NCBI GenBank assembly: GCA_003024785.1
Contig: PUQB01000414.1
Coordinates: 160,829 to 224,828 of the forward strand
Direction: 5' to 3'
DNA length: 64,000 nucleotides
Origin: Selaginella tamariscina
Taxonomy: Eukaryota; Streptophyta; Lycopodiopsida; Selaginellales; Selaginellaceae
A program made the position numbers and the translations under genes. A model generated the notes under the pieces. The model was given only the letters and a program-made list of their open reading frames with translations. It ran no database searches and was not told the DNA's origin. Shown here one piece after another: positions 25,100 through 38,300 of this stretch; position 1 is the stretch's first letter; every line of letters begins with the position of its first letter.

Positions 25100-27740
25100 T
25101 TTTACTAGATAAGAACTGTGACATTGGTGCTATTAGAGTCCTTTCATGGACATCACCTGACGACCTTGGAGGATGCCATACAAATCACACAAGCACTCTG
25201 CTACTTTCTTGGCTACTTGTGTTCAATTTGGATTGTTTGGACTAGTCCCTCTTTTTTCATTGCCCATCCACAACCTATAAGAATTTCATAAGTTGTGTTT
25301 CAATGTGTACAACGTGGTTGACAGTGCGGTCATGGTATTTAGTGTTTTGAATGTTAAGATTTGGGCATTTGGTTGTTGATTGTGCCACCCATCAATAATC
25401 GGTGTGCCAAGGTGTACAAGACATGGAAGTTATAATTCCTCAAATGGATGTATTGCTTCTTTTTGATAGTGAGTAAGAAAATTAGTTCATGTCACCAATG
25501 TAATAGAGAAATTGTACGATGAGGTTTTACAACCTTTGTGTTTTTGTAGTGTGGTGTTACAAGGTGTTGTTGAGGTACTCAAGGAGAAACCTATTGTCTT
25601 TTCTTTTGAAGGTTTTGTGTGTGATCACTCATTTATTTTTCTTGATTTTGGGTTAGCAATTTTGTCTATTTGACATTCCTTGGTAACATAGTGCTTTCTT
25701 TTAATGAAGCTTGCATTAAGTATTGTATGGAGACAATAGTCTTTCACTCTCACTTCCCATGCTTATTATGCTCATGTTCGATTTGGGTCATACTTTAAGG
25801 CATGGCCTCTTTGGGTCATGCTTTTTCAATTGTATGATGTTATTTTGGGTTTTAATTAAATATGTGCTAAAGGTGTGCGTGTGGACTTCAACACGGGGAG
25901 GTCTCCATTCATCGTTGTTCCTCTTTACAAGTAATAGTTTACAATACAATACAATTTGGAGTTCGTGCATCTTTTTCATGTTATTATAGGCATGGTTTTT
26001 CTCTTGATCCATCTCTGAAATGTCGTTAGAAGCATATGGAAAAGCTTCTTAGTTAATTTTTAGATCTGCAACAACCAATGGAGACAGAAAGACTACAGTC
26101 AACACTTGACATCGAATTAATACAAAAGATGTTGTACCAATTAAGGCTTCAATTTGTTAATTATTTTTGTAAGAGAAACAAGAGATGATACAAGCTATTC
26201 AAAATATGTTAGTTCAAGGAGTGGTACATTCGTTTTGTAGCCCATGGGCTTTTAAAGCCTTGTATCATTAACAAAGTAGATGAAGGTAGGTTGTTAACAT
26301 GAGTAAACTTTCCTATATGCAGTAATCACTATCATAGTGTAGGAAACATTTTCTAGTTAAAGGTTATGGGATTTCAACCTAGAATAACTCTATATATAAC
26401 TTATCTTGTCATTAAAGTCAAGGAAAGGATTTGCTTTAGCCATTGCTATGTTATAGCATTTACATATACAAGACAAGACTACATTCAATATATATATTAT
26501 ATATAATAATCATGCACTTACATTATTAAATATTACAAGAGATAGCAAGTGTTGCTCTCCATAGCTCTCCATAGCCTTCATAGCCCCATTCCTACCTTAC
26601 TTGCCCTAGGATCTTTCCTCTGCCATAAGATTTTTCATGTCATTGTAAGATTTTTCCACTGTAAAAAAGTTCTATGTATGTTGCTATATTTTTGGTCCCT
26701 AACATATGTGTTTCACAATTTATTTTGACTTTTGAATAAAGGTGCCGAATAATTATCCATGCAACGCATGGATGAACTTATTAATAAATTGGGGAAGAGT
26801 TGTTGGTTCGTAACATTGAATTTAGTTTCAAGCTATTGGCAAGTGCCTCTCAATTCGACAAATGCAGCCAAGATTGCTTTTTGAATGAATTTATGGTGAT
26901 GATGCCTTTTGGGTTTGAGAGCTACAACAATGTTCAATGACTCATGGACAAAGTCATTTGAGGTTTGAAATCTTTGCCGGAGTGTTTTGGACGATCTTCT
27001 AATGCATTCAACTAGTACATGATAAGAACATTTGGCTCACGTGGATAAATCTTATTGGGGCTGCAATAATATCGATTAATGTTAAAATTGTCGAAGTGCA
27101 AGTTTGGTTAAACTTCCATGAAGTATTTAGGAGTTAATTTCTTGTAAGGGTGTTTGTCTAGATTTAATGAAGATCCAAGTAGTGAAGGAGTTCCTGATTC
27201 CAAAGACATATCATGAATTTCAACAATTTTGGGTAAGGTGACTTATTTGGCAAAGTTCGTTTCACATTCTAATTGCTTTGCTCTTTCCCCTTTCATTCTC
27301 GTGTCTTTTAAGTGTCAATTTTCATTTGAGTTCTTAATCCATCTTTTAGCATTTGCCCCTCTACTTCATTATCTTAATTTCTTTTGTCCCTTTCTTTATA
27401 CTGATGCTTTAAATATCAGTGTGAGATTTGATCTTATGCAAGAAGATTTAGAGCCTAATCAATGACATCCTATTGCATATGTAAGTTGAAGTCTCAATGC
27501 AATTATTTAATTATGAATAAGAATGTTTAGTGGTTATCTTAGCATTCCACAAGTTCTATGTTTATTGTCATGGTTTTTCTACATTGGTGGAATATGATTA
27601 TGTTGTAATGCCTTCAGTGTTAAAGAAAAAACATTTGTGGGTCCGACATGCATGATGGGCATTATCATTGCAAAATTATCAATTCACGGTTTATCATCAT
27701 CCATGTTCTTTAATGGTTGATGTGGATGCTTTGTTATAGA
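25100..27740 (+). mobile_element. Heavily decayed Ty3/gypsy retroelement relic
   Basis: Plus-strand translation in shifting frames with many stops still shows pol order. A segment near 26,220 resembles the pre-RT 'I-x-S-SPW' region (VVHSFCSPWAF). Around 26,760-27,010 an RT-like run appears (MDELINKLGKS, TLNLVSSYWQVPL and LDDLLMHST). Around 27,220-27,480 the connection/RNase H region appears (TYLAKFVSHS, FLYTDALNISVRFDL, HPIAYVS). Unlike the housekeeping genes, this sequence has in-frame stops and substitutions, so it is genuinely dead. A related 200-bp repeat sits inside and after it. Confidence 0.75.
26290..26480 (+). repeat. Dispersed repeat, copy 1
   Basis: Matches 27,745-27,990 (same orientation) through blocks such as AATCACTATCA, ATGGGATTTC-ACCTA and TTGCTTT-GCCATTGC. 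It interrupts the gypsy relic between its RT segments and may be a solo LTR fragment or an inserted small element. Confidence 0.7.
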
Positions 27741-27744
27741 CACT

Positions 27745-27990
27745 ATTAACATGGTAACTTTTCTGTGTGTAGAAATCACTATCACAACGCAAGAAAGCTT
27801 TCCCAATTAAAGGATATGGGATTTCGACCTAAAATAACTATATATGTATTTATCTCGTCTTTAAGGTCAAGGATAGGATTTTGCTTTTGGCCATTGCATG
27901 TTATAGCAAGGATAGGATTTTGCTTTGGCCATTGCCATGTTATAGCAAGGATTTTGCTTTGGCCATTGCCATGTTATAGCACTTATAAGA
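27745..27990 (+). repeat. Dispersed repeat, copy 2, with internal triplication
   Basis: Second copy of the 26,290 repeat. Its end is expanded into about three tandem units carrying GATTTTGCTTTGGCCATTGC and ATGTTATAGCA (27,867-27,980). Confidence 0.8.
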
Positions 27991-28486
27991 TAAGGACAAC
28001 ATATAATACAAGTGTGCGTCATAGGTGATATAAGTGTTTTGCTAAGCAAAACCCTCAGGGGGTAAGGATCATGGGTTATTTTTTACCTTACACAGGACTT
28101 GAACTTGAGACCTTTTCGTTAACACAATTGTGTTAGCCAACTTGTCTGTATGATCCTGGATGCTGAATTACATCATCAATAGCAAGGTGTATATTCATAC
28201 GCATGTTCCAGACCAGTTGTGGGACCCACAATCCTCATGACCTCAGAATATATAAACAGGCTCCAATTCCAGGTTTCTCAAAATCATTCAACACCAGTCT
28301 TTGGCATTTTGTATTCATTTCTCTCTCTTGAATACAATCTCCTCCTTTTAGCTCAAAGGTTCCGCCCTTGTTTTAAAGGTTGCGCCCTTTGCACAAGGTC
28401 GTGACGGGTTGAAAGTAGTGACAAGCTTCTACTCCTGCTTATCATCGATCCCATTTTCTCTTTCAAATTTTCTTCTTCGATTCATC

Positions 28487-31400
28487 ATGTCCGAGCATGC
28501 TCTTTGTGAGCAAGTTGCTGCCCTCAAGCAGTAGATCGAACAATTACGCCTGGAGAATGATAAGCTCCAACAGCGTGCGAATTCTCCAGAGCCAAAGATT
28601 AGCATGCTTGAGAAGTTCAATGGTACCCGATCAAAGTTCTGAGGATTTTTTCAATCAAGTTCGTCTGTGGATCATGATGCAGCCAAGGCGTTATAGCATA
28701 GAACCTATTAAGGTTGGATTGACCGGGTCAATGCTTTTCGGTTCTGCTCTTTTGGTTCTCAACTTTGCTGGAGAACAATGATCCGATCTTTAAGAATTTT
28801 GAGAAGTTTGTGGAACGGTTCACGGCGATGTTCAGTGACGTGGATTGTGAGAGTGCTACCATCACCAAACTTTGCCAGCTTCACCGAGGGGGTATGTCGG
28901 TAGCAAAGTACGTGTCGAAGTTCCAACACCTTGCTTGTGATGTCACCTGGGAGATCGTGCTCTCAAGGAGGTTTTCTGGTCGGGGTTGTAGGACAAGATC
29001 AAAGACATGTTGCTGAATTTTGTTGTTCCGGAAACCCTCACCAACATGATAGAGTTGGCAATCCGTTGTGACAACCGGTTGATTGAGTGAAAACAAGAAC
29101 GTCGGCATCCTTCTTTCTTCCGGTGCCGTCTTCTTCCATTTCTCAGTCCCTGTTCTTCATCTGCTGATCATCATCTTCCTCAGTAGAACCATCCCCGATG
29201 GAATTAGGGCGATCACGTCAGGCAAGCTTTTGCCAACCAAATCAGAAGCGGATTTAGTACAAGCTTTGTTTGTACTGTGGGGACCCGTACACAAGTGGAG
29301 AATTGTCATCGACGTCCAAAACAAGCTCGTGAAGTGGCCCTTGCTGTGTGCTGCCGGGAAACGAGAAGATCCAGCCCAATAGGAGCCGTCCGCTGGATTG
29401 CCGTGGAACAACTCATGTTCCTCAAGGCTCTTCACTCTTCCTTCCTCATCTTGGATCCATTCCATCCACGAAGGTGTGCAAGCCGTTCCATGTTTCGGTG
29501 CAGCTGAAGACCAGAGGTAGAGTTCTCTGGTAAAGCTTTGGTGGATAGCGGAGCGAACGCAAATTTCATCGACAAGAATTTTGCTGTCAAGCACGGGATC
29601 CGTCTACATCCTTCTCCTGTTCTGTACGGGTCGTTGATGGACGAGATATCAAATCTGGAGTAATAAATGACACAGAGTTCGTTGAGGTCGTTGCTTGCGG
29701 TGCTGTGTGCAACATCTCCTTCAGTGTTGTTTCTATTCCAGTCTACGATTATCCTTGGTTTGCCGTGGATCGAGTTGGTGGATCCTGGTTGGAGAGAACG
29801 TTTCATGAACAGTTTCCCAGCTGTTTCAACTCCGCCACACTCTTTGATTCCGATCCTGTTCCTCTCCTCCACTTCAAGTCTCGCATATCACCTTGAAGCA
29901 GTTCAAGAAAGATAGCCGACATGACCCATCGTGTTCGCATCAAATCTATCGCTCTGCTAAGGATGTTTGTTCCTCTTTCTCCTGCCTTACCAAAGCAGTA
30001 TGCTGATTTCGCAGACGTCTTCGACAAAAAGAAAGCTTCTGCCTTGCCACCGCACCATGAGTACGACTGTCCTATCGATCTCGTTGAGGGTAAGCAGCCG
30101 TCCTTCGGTCCCATTACGGTCTCTCACCACAGAGTTGGAGACATTGAGGAAATACATTGAGGAGAATCTTGTCACCGGATTTATCCGTCATTCGCGATCA
30201 CCGGCTGGTGCTCCAGTATTCTTTGTTTCCAAGAAGGATGGAAGTCTCCGGCTCGTGGTGGACTACCGAGATCTGAATAAGGTCACCATTCCAAACAAGT
30301 ATCCTCTCCCGCTCGTCTCCGACATGCTCGAACGTCTTTCTGGTGCCCGATATTTCACAAAGATCGATTTAAGAGGAGCGTACAATTTCATCCGAATCCG
30401 AGAAGGGGACGAGTGGAAAACAGCATTCCGTACATTTCGAGTACGTAGTTTGGCCTGACAAATGCACCTGCTGTTTTCCAACACATGGCTAACGATATTT
30501 TCGGGACTTCTTGGATTTGTTTGTCATCATGTACCTAGACGACATCCTGATATTTTTCAAGATCGAGAAGAACACGAACGGCATGTACGATAAGTTTGGA
30601 AGCTTCGGAAGCACCACCTGTTTACCAAGTTGGAGAAGTGCTCTTTCAGTTAGCAGTTTAGTTCCTAGGGTACATTGTTTCAGCTGAAGGTGTTCACATG
30701 GATCCTGCAAAAGTCCAGACTGTATTGGAGTGGAGAGACCATCAAATGTTCGTGACGTTCAATGTTTCCTTGGGTTTGCGAACTTTTATCGACGTTTCGT
30801 TCAGGATTTCTCTAAGATTGCATTGCATTGGAAGTTGACTGGCAAGGATGTTCTATTTGTCTGGTCCTCTGAGTTTGAGGAGAAGTGTTTGAGTTCCTAA
30901 AGAAGGCGTTCACCTCAACACCTGTTCTTATCCATCCTGATCCTGCGAAGCTATATTTTGTGGAAGCTGATGCTTCTGACTTCGCTATTGGTGGAGTGCT
31001 GTCCCAGGAAAGTCTAAATCATCTTCTCCATCCCATTGCTTTCCATTCCTGCAAGTTCACTGCACTTGAGATCAACTACAATGTTTACAATAGGAGCTGA
31101 TGATGATCGTTAATGCCTTTGAGGAGTGGCACAGATTCCTTAAGGTTCCCCGTATGTGGTTAAGGTGTATTGTGATCATAAGAATCTCCAGTACTGGGCA
31201 ACAGCACGAGTTCTCAATTGGCTTCAGGTGCGATGGACACAGTCTTTGTCCCAGTTTCGATACGTGATTATTCATCATCCCGGTCGTCTAAATGGCAAAG
31301 CAGATGCTTATCTCGTCGCAGTTACCTAGCTCTAGTACTAGGTGAAATCCTATTTGATCAACAAGAACAAGTCATCCTGAGCTCCAACCAGTTGTTTGGC

Positions 31401-31910
31401 GCGCTTTCCCGTTTCTCTGCTCCAATTGACACTTTGTTTTTGGATCTAATCCAAGAAAATCTTCCTCAAGACGAGTTTGCTCGTGATGTCCTTGCACATG
31501 TTCGACGAGTTTAGCCATTGTCTTCAGGGTCACAACTACGAGATTATGCTGCTTTCCATCTTCATAATGGGTTGCTTTACCACCACATCCAAATCTATGT
31601 TTCGAGATCTGATGTACCGGGAGGTGTTCTGTCTTCATGGTCTTCTTGATGAACTTGTCATTGATTGAGGTCCCTAGTTCACTTCGACATTCTGGTGGAG
31701 ATTTCTAGATCAACTACGTATCACCAGGAAGCTGTCTACTGCACATCATCCTGAAATAGATGGCGAAACAGAGCACACGATTCAAACTCTGGAACAATAT
31801 CTTCGATGTTTCATCTCTCATCTGCAAGATGATTGGGTTGATCTTCTTTCTGCTGCCGAGTTTGTGTACAACAACACAACACACTCATCCATAGGTGTGT
31901 CGCCATTTTC
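28487..31910 (+). pseudogene. gag-pol of the plus-strand gypsy element
   Basis: gag begins MSEHALCEQ at 28487. A CCHC knuckle (CLYCGDP...HKW...C) lies near 29,270-29,310, split across frames. The protease shows LVDSGANANFIDKNFAVKHG (about 29,545). RT shows [20 protein letters not shown] and [15 protein letters not shown] with a YLDDILIF-type box (30,200-30,560). RNase H shows YFVEADASDFAIGGVL (about 30,955). The integrase keeps only its end ([20 protein letters not shown], 31,815-31,875). The H2C2 finger and first catalytic aspartates appear deleted near 31,665. Numerous stops and shifts occur, so no functional polyprotein is encoded. Confidence 0.85.
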
Positions 31911-32066
31911 GCGTTCTTTGGTGTTCATCCATAGGTGTGTCGCCATTTTTTGCGTTCTCTGGGCAAGTTGTTGTTGCCATTTTTCGCGTTCTCTGGTGTT
32001 CTCCTCGCTGGGCAAGCTGTTGTCGCCATTTTTGCGTTCTTTGTGTTCATCCTCGCTGGTCCTACA
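31893..32066 (+). repeat. Tandem repeat in the integrase tail (about 45-bp units)
   Basis: Around four imperfect copies built on TCGCCATTTT-GCGTTCT and GTGTTCATCC/CTCCTCGCTGG, expanding the segment just after the AEFVYN motif of the gypsy integrase. Confidence 0.8.
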
Positions 32067-32319
32067 GCTTGCCCATGGTTCCTGGCCTTATCACTGCTAC
32101 CGATGATTGTGTTGAGCATCTCCAATAGGTCCATGAAGAAGTGCAGCATCTTCAATGCGCTCGGGATTTGCAACAACAAGCTGCTCATCGTTCCTGTTCC
32201 TCTCCTCCAGCATTCACAGTTGGTGACCAAATTCATTGGCCAACCACACGTCCCTGTGACAAGTTGGATTATCAACGCTTGGGCCCAAATGGGGCCCATT
32301 TCACACCATCAGAGACTCT

Positions 32320-32910
32320 CTGATGTGATGTTTCGTCTCAAGCTTCCACCAACCATCTGGATCCATCCCGTCTTCTATGTTTCTTTGTTGGAGTCTTATC
32401 ATGCTCCTTCTGAACCCAGCCGACTTCTTCCACCACCTCCGGAGCCAACCATCTGGAGACTCTCTGATGTGACGTTTCGTCTCGAGCTTCCACCAACCAT
32501 CCGGATCCATCCGACTTCTTCCACCACCTTCGAAGCCAACCATCCGGAGACTCTTTGATGTGACGTTTCGTCTCAAGCTTTCACCAACCATCCGGATCCA
32601 TCTGACTTCTTCCACCACCTCCAGAGACTCTCTGATGTGATGTTTCGTCTCGAGCTTCCACCAACCATCCGGATCCATCTCGTGTTCTATGTTTCATTGT
32701 TGGAGCCTATCATGCTCCTTTTGAACCCGGCCGACTTCTATGTTTCTTTGTTGGAGCCTTATTATGCTTCTTATGAACCTGGCCGACTTCTTCCACCACC
32801 TTCGAAGCCAACCATCTGATCCATCTCGTATTCTATGTTTCTTTGTTGGAGCCTTATCATGCTCCTTCTGAACCCGCCACTTCTTCCACCACCTCCTCCA
32901 GTCATCAAAG
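32320..32910 (+). repeat. Tandem duplications of the gypsy pol 3' end
   Basis: At least four units (starting near 32,320, 32,460, 32,551 and 32,628) share CTCTGATGTGATGTTTCGTC, then CTTCCACCAACCATC-GGATCC, and CTTCTTCCACCACCT. They encode repeated FRLELPPTIRIHPVFYVSLL-type segments, normally present once at the end of gypsy integrases. Unit lengths vary from about 77 to 140 bp, indicating repeated unequal duplication. Confidence 0.88.
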
Positions 32911-33126
32911 GGGGGGATAATGTAAGGATCATGGGTTATTTTTTGCTATGATTATGATAACTAACATTGGGGCTAGCACTTTATCACGAGGTGGAGGTTC
33001 CATCACGAAAATAAGGTAGGGTAGTTGCAGTGAGAGATCTTGGGTTCATAAAGGAGCTCGTTATTCTCTTACTAGTGCAAGCTCTGTTTGTGTCATCAAG
33101 GCATAACTCATATTGTGCTGCTTTAA

Positions 33127-34735
33127 CTTTTAATGCACAAGGGTATGTCACACCCTAAGGGTTGTCCAGCCCTTATCTTTGGCGAATTCACTCCTGAGAG
33201 GTCCTATTAGAGTACACGTTCCAATGGTCAAAAGGTTGAGACATGTCTCCAACCTCCTCCTCCTCCACATCAAACTAAAAGCATCACTCATAGCTAAGTA
33301 GGGCACATTCGTGTCCTTGTTCAACTATGAATGTGGGATCTTAGCTAACATATTCTCTTTACTATGTTTCTGAAGAGAGGAGTTCCATGGTTAGCATCTG
33401 CAAGCCACATTCGTGGCACTAGGTGTAATTCTTAAATTTGAGGGGCTATGGCAAGATAACTCATGTCTTAGAAAACAGTGTCAGTTGAATATGTGATACT
33501 AAGCTAGATAAAACACAGTATAACGTGTCATGGGTTTAATGCAGTTAGATATCTTGGTAAGCATGCTGTTTGTGCTCATATCAAAGTGTTAAGTTTTGGG
33601 CATTCGCCCAAAGAGGTTAGGTCTCATAACTAGGTGTGTTAACTAGCACCTTAGTTAGGAATGTTCATCTTGGGAGTGTGTCATAATTTTAATCCAAAAG
33701 GTCAACACGTGGCTACTAAGTGGTCATCCAGCATTAACACCTTATATGAGCAACGCTAAGTCTTTTAAAACAACCCTGAGAATCTATCTTAGATGCCCTA
33801 AATAAGCATGAGACTTGGGAAGTCCCTTAGAATAACTATCTTTTGAACCTTAAGGATAACATGTTTCCTTGGTGGGGCTAAGGCATGAGTTTGTCTAGGT
33901 TTTGGGGCAAGATCCTAAAATCTATTTGTTTCATACATACCCTTGGGACATAACTAAGGCATAGTCAATTACCCCTTGAGAATCACCCTCATCCGGGAGT
34001 ACAATCTCTTTAGGGCAATGAGGGTACACTAATCCACCCAACCCTTAAGGGTTTGAGTGGCCAAGTCATAGGGCATGCTAGTACTTAATGAAGACATGAG
34101 TATTTTACTAAGCAAACTTCATAAGGCTAGTTTTGAACAAACTTAAGCACGTGATCACATGAGTGTTTCACAAAAAAAAGGCTAACGAGCTTAGCTTGTT
34201 CAACCCCTAGACATCAAGAAGAACACCCTAGTCAAGTGTGCTAGCTAATACACATGATTATGAGACCTAACCTTCCTCAATGGATGCCCAAGGCTTAATA
34301 CCTTGATGCAAGCAGAAACATGCTTGCTTGCTAGAGTATTCAACCCCTGGGCATTAAACCCATGATACAAGCCTAAATGCCTTGAACATTGTACCACATG
34401 CCATCTAGCCTAGTGTCACATGTTCATATGACATTGTTTCTCAAGACATAGGTTATCTTGCCATAACCCGTCAGTTACACTTGGTGTCATGAACGTGGTT
34501 CTCAAATGCTAACCCTAGAACCCTTCTCTATGAACCCTTAGGAACATGGTATTGAGAACCCATTTGATTAGTGAGATCTAAACTTAGACAAGATTTTTTA
34601 GGTGTGAAATTGGGTTACCGAATGAAATGAGTTAGTTAATTCCTTGATGTGATGTACCCAGGCATAACAATGTGGATTTGTCAACATTAAGGGTAGGCTT
34701 GCCCTTAGGGTGTAACACCCTTACATGTTGGAAGT
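33127..34735. repeat. Large imperfect inverted repeat (foldback), arms about 0.7-0.8 kb
   Basis: The left arm (about 33,127-33,900) matches the reverse complement of the right arm (about 33,980-34,735). The clearest block is GGCTATGGCAAGATAACTCA at 33,443 against the complement of 34,441-34,460. Other pairs include AGGTTAGGTCTCATAA (33,617 against 34,260), TCATGGGTTTAATG (33,529 against 34,344) and CACACCCTAAGGG (33,149 against 34,710). Similarity looks near 75-80% by eye. No coding sense is seen. Confidence 0.8.
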
Positions 34736-34952
34736 TAGGGTGGCACAAAGGATGTGCATTAACGACATAAGCTAGGCTCATGCTAGCAAGGAGGAAGAAA
34801 CTAGACACTTCTCAGTCTCTTCATGCTTTCCTCACACATTTTACTTAATATGTGTAATAAAGCCCCATTGGTTTTCCTATTTTCTAAAGTGGGCTGGCAT
34901 GAAATCTCATTCCCAATGGAATGATGCTTGGGGATTTAACCTAGTGTACCTC

Positions 34953-34957
34953 AAGGG
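34953..34957. repeat. Target-site duplication, left copy (AAGGG)
   Basis: AAGGG lies immediately left of the LTR that starts TGTCAAG at 34958, and the same five bases follow the other LTR at 40371-40375. Confidence 0.85.
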
Positions 34958-35369
34958 TGTCAAGCCACGACCCAAGAGTAGGATAAGAACAAGGAGGCTT
35001 GACTCAAGAGCAAGGAACAAACAAGATAAGGAACAGGATAAGAATGATCGCAAAATGACTGGTGTTGATAGTAACTAATTGTACAACACTTAGGTTGAAG
35101 CTTTTATACTCACAACTCCAAGAGTTAATCTATGCATAAACTAAAAATACTCCAAGAGCTAATGTGTGCATAAACTAAAAATGATACTCCAAGAGCTAAT
35201 GTAAGCATAAACTAAAAATGATACTCCAAGAGCTAATGTAAGCATAAACTAAAATGATACTCCAAGAGCTAATCTAGGCATGAGCTAAAAATAATGTCCC
35301 TTATCCTATAGGTATATCCTATAAGCATATCTTGTAGGTATATCCTATATTCTATATCGAGTCGTGACA
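34958..35369 (-). repeat. 3' LTR of the minus-strand gypsy element
   Basis: 412 bp, TG...CA ends, matching 39945-40370 with small differences, mainly in the number and sequence of internal roughly 37-bp units. Confidence 0.9.
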
Positions 35370-38300
35370 GTACCTCCGTCCTAAGGACAAGTTCCACGAG
35401 TCCTGGGACTTGGTTTAGCAGATAACGTTGATGGAAGGCAGCAACCTTGGAAGAAACATGGAGTAAATTGGATGTAGGTTCCCAAGTGCGATCAGTAGGC
35501 AAATAACCTTTCCATTCCACCAAGTATTGAAGTTGGTGGCGATGAAAACGAAAATCAAGAATGACTGCAACTTCGTACTCATGTTCATCATCAATGACCA
35601 TAAGAGGGGGAGGAGAAGAAGGATGATACGGTTCCAACAAAGAGGTGTGAAACACAAGATGAAGTTTCACAATAGATGTAGCTTTAGTTAAAGATACAAA
35701 ATTGACCTCAGCCGCAATCCTGTAAGGGCCCAATCGTTGAAAAATCCAACTTAGAAGAAGGCATGTTGGTGCAAATATGTCATGAAGAAGCCACACGAGA
35801 TCACCAACCTTGTATGCAGGTGTTAGCTAATGATGAACATCAGCGTGACACTTGTATCATTCCTGTGCCTGCTAAAGATGAACTCGGAGATCATTATGTA
35901 CCTGATGAAGATGCTGGAAACAATCATGTACTACAGAGCAGAAGAAGGAGAAGTAGAAGGAACAAAGTTAAAACGTGGATAGTAACCTGTAAGAGCGAAG
36001 AAAAGTGTCTGGCATGTAGATGTGTGAACGAAGTTGTTGTAAGCAAATTCCACCATAGGAAGAAAGTCCAATCAGTTGTCCTGTTGGTAACTGATGAAGC
36101 AGCGAAGATACTGCTCAATCGTGTGTTCTGACTACCCATCAGTTTGCGAATAAAAAAAATCTGCTTTAACTTGTAGACTCCGGAGAAGCTCTCGCCAAAA
36201 TCTAGAAATGAATTGTGGGCCTCAATCAGAAATAATGCTCTTAAGAAGATCATAATGTCGGAATACTTCGCAGATCACCAACTCAGTAGTTGTCTGGCTT
36301 ATAGCCGTCTTGTTACAGGGTAGAAAATGAGCCTATTTAGTGAAACGGTCAACCACCACAAGAACTGCATCAAACCACGAGGAGGAAGATCTATGAGGAA
36401 ATCCATAAAAATGGATCTCCAAGGAGCATAGGGAATAGGAAGAGGACGAAGAAGACTAGAGGGCATGTGACGAGGCATCTTTGACATGTTGCAGGTGTCA
36501 CAACTCCATGTAAACTTTTCCACAAAACCTCTCAACCCAGCCACCAATAGTTACAAGTCACCAACTCAATTGTCTTTGCCACACCAAAATGTCTTGTAGC
36601 CGGGGTATCATGACAATCATGTACCACACGAGTCCTGTAAACACCAATAGGAATGTATAAGAGACCTTCCCGATACAGGAGTCCGTCATGTATAGTAAAT
36701 AGCTTGTAGTCTGTACGGGAATTGGAGAAAGAGGAGCTTGCAATGTCAACTAATGTGTGAGAACACATTCTTCACTAAGTTGTCTGTAGTCAATTGCAAA
36801 CGGATGTCATGTATAAATGTTGAATTTGCTAGAGCCTAATAAACCTGTAGTGCCACAAGCCGAAATTGATCAAGACCCAACAACATTTGCTTTTGATAGT
36901 TGTATGCAGGATCGCCCGGGGTCGGTACAAGGTAAGAGTGCCTAGACAATGCATTCGCTTTGCTATTCCGAAAAACCAGGCCTATAAACGATGACAAAAT
37001 CAAAACGTGGTAAGAATTCCGCCCACCTAGCTTGTCGCCGACTGAGAACTCGAGCCATTTGAAAAAATTTTAGGTTCTTGTGATTCGTAAAAACTTGTAT
37101 AGGATGCACAACATCTTTCAGGAAGTGCCTGAACAAATCCACAATAGCCTTGAGTTCCTTGTCATGAATCTCATAATTGATCTTCGCCGAAAGGAACTTA
37201 CGAGAGTGAAAGATTATATGATGAAGTAACTTGTCTTCTCCAACTTGTGATAAGATAGAACCTACTGCAAAGTCTAAAGCATCGGTTCAACGAGAAGCTA
37301 GGATTGATGCTAAAATCGGAGCTGTCGTGAAGGCGTCCTTGAGTGTTGTGAATGCATGTTCCGCCTTGTCAAACTAAGAGAAATCCCCTATGCGCTTGGT
37401 GAGTTTCGTGAGTACACACTTGGAGAAGTCATGTATAAATGGCTTGTAGAAATTTACGAAGCCAAGGAAACATTGTACGTCTCGTATAGACTTAGGCCTC
37501 TCCACTCCACGACAGTCTTCACTTTGTGCATGTCCATTGAAACGTCAACAAGAGAGATGATGTAGTCTAAGAACTTCACAGTATCCCTATCAAAAAAACA
37601 CTTCTCCAACTTCCATACAAGCAATGCTTGCGAAACTTCTGTAGAACTAGTCGTACATGTTTGTCATATGTCGCTTGGTCCTTGAAGAAAATTAGGATGT
37701 CATAGAAGTAGATCACTACAAATTGATCTAAGAAGTCGCGAAAGATGTCGTTCACCATGTGTTAAAACACGGTGGGGAATTTGTAAGTCCGAAAGGCATC
37801 ACCATGTACTCAAAGTGTCCATACCTTATATGAAAGGCAGTCTTCCACTCATCGCCTAAACGAATCCGTACAAAGATTGTAAACCCTCCGTAAGTCGATC
37901 TTCATGAACACTTTTGCTACTCGTAGCTAATCGAGAAGTTCCGAGATTAATGGCAATGAGTACTGATTCTGGAAGGTGACTTGATTTAAACCCCTGTAGT
38001 CTACAACCAAATGCAAATTCCCATCTTTCTTCTTAACAAAGAAGATATGTGCTCTGCTGCAGGGGACTTGAGTGACAAATGAAACTAAATGCCAAGTTGT
38101 CCTCGATGTACTGGCGAAGAACCTCCAATTCTATAGGTGACAGTGCATAAATCGGTATGAACGGTGGAGTCATCTCCTCCATAAGATCGATGGGAAAGTC
38201 GTAGGACCTATAAATAGAAAGAACTGTAGTCTTGTACTTATTAAAAACGTCCTAAAAGAGTGATACTTGGATGGTAGAGAAGAAGTAGGAGAAGGAAAGG

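Larger units (their letters stand above)
28062..32945 (+). mobile_element. Ty3/gypsy LTR retrotransposon, inactive
   Basis: The left end carries GTAAGGATCATGGGTTATTT (28062). The same string recurs at 32923 directly after a polypurine tract (AAAGGGGGGATAAT), as expected for the start of a 3' LTR. The 3' LTR then diverges after about 23 bp, so it is truncated or interrupted. The left LTR-like region has a TATA-like AATATATAAACAGG at about 28,246. Internal domains in order are gag, CCHC knuckle, protease, RT, RNase H and a partial integrase. Frames change often. No target-site duplication can be assigned. Confidence 0.85.

Noticed and set aside
25723-25989. 88-codon open frame as a gene
   Set aside because: It falls in decayed retroelement sequence, has no splice context or coding pattern, and is best explained by chance.
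28062-32945. A complete pair of LTRs for the plus-strand gypsy element
   Set aside because: Only about 23 bp match at the two putative LTR starts before divergence, so full LTRs cannot be claimed.
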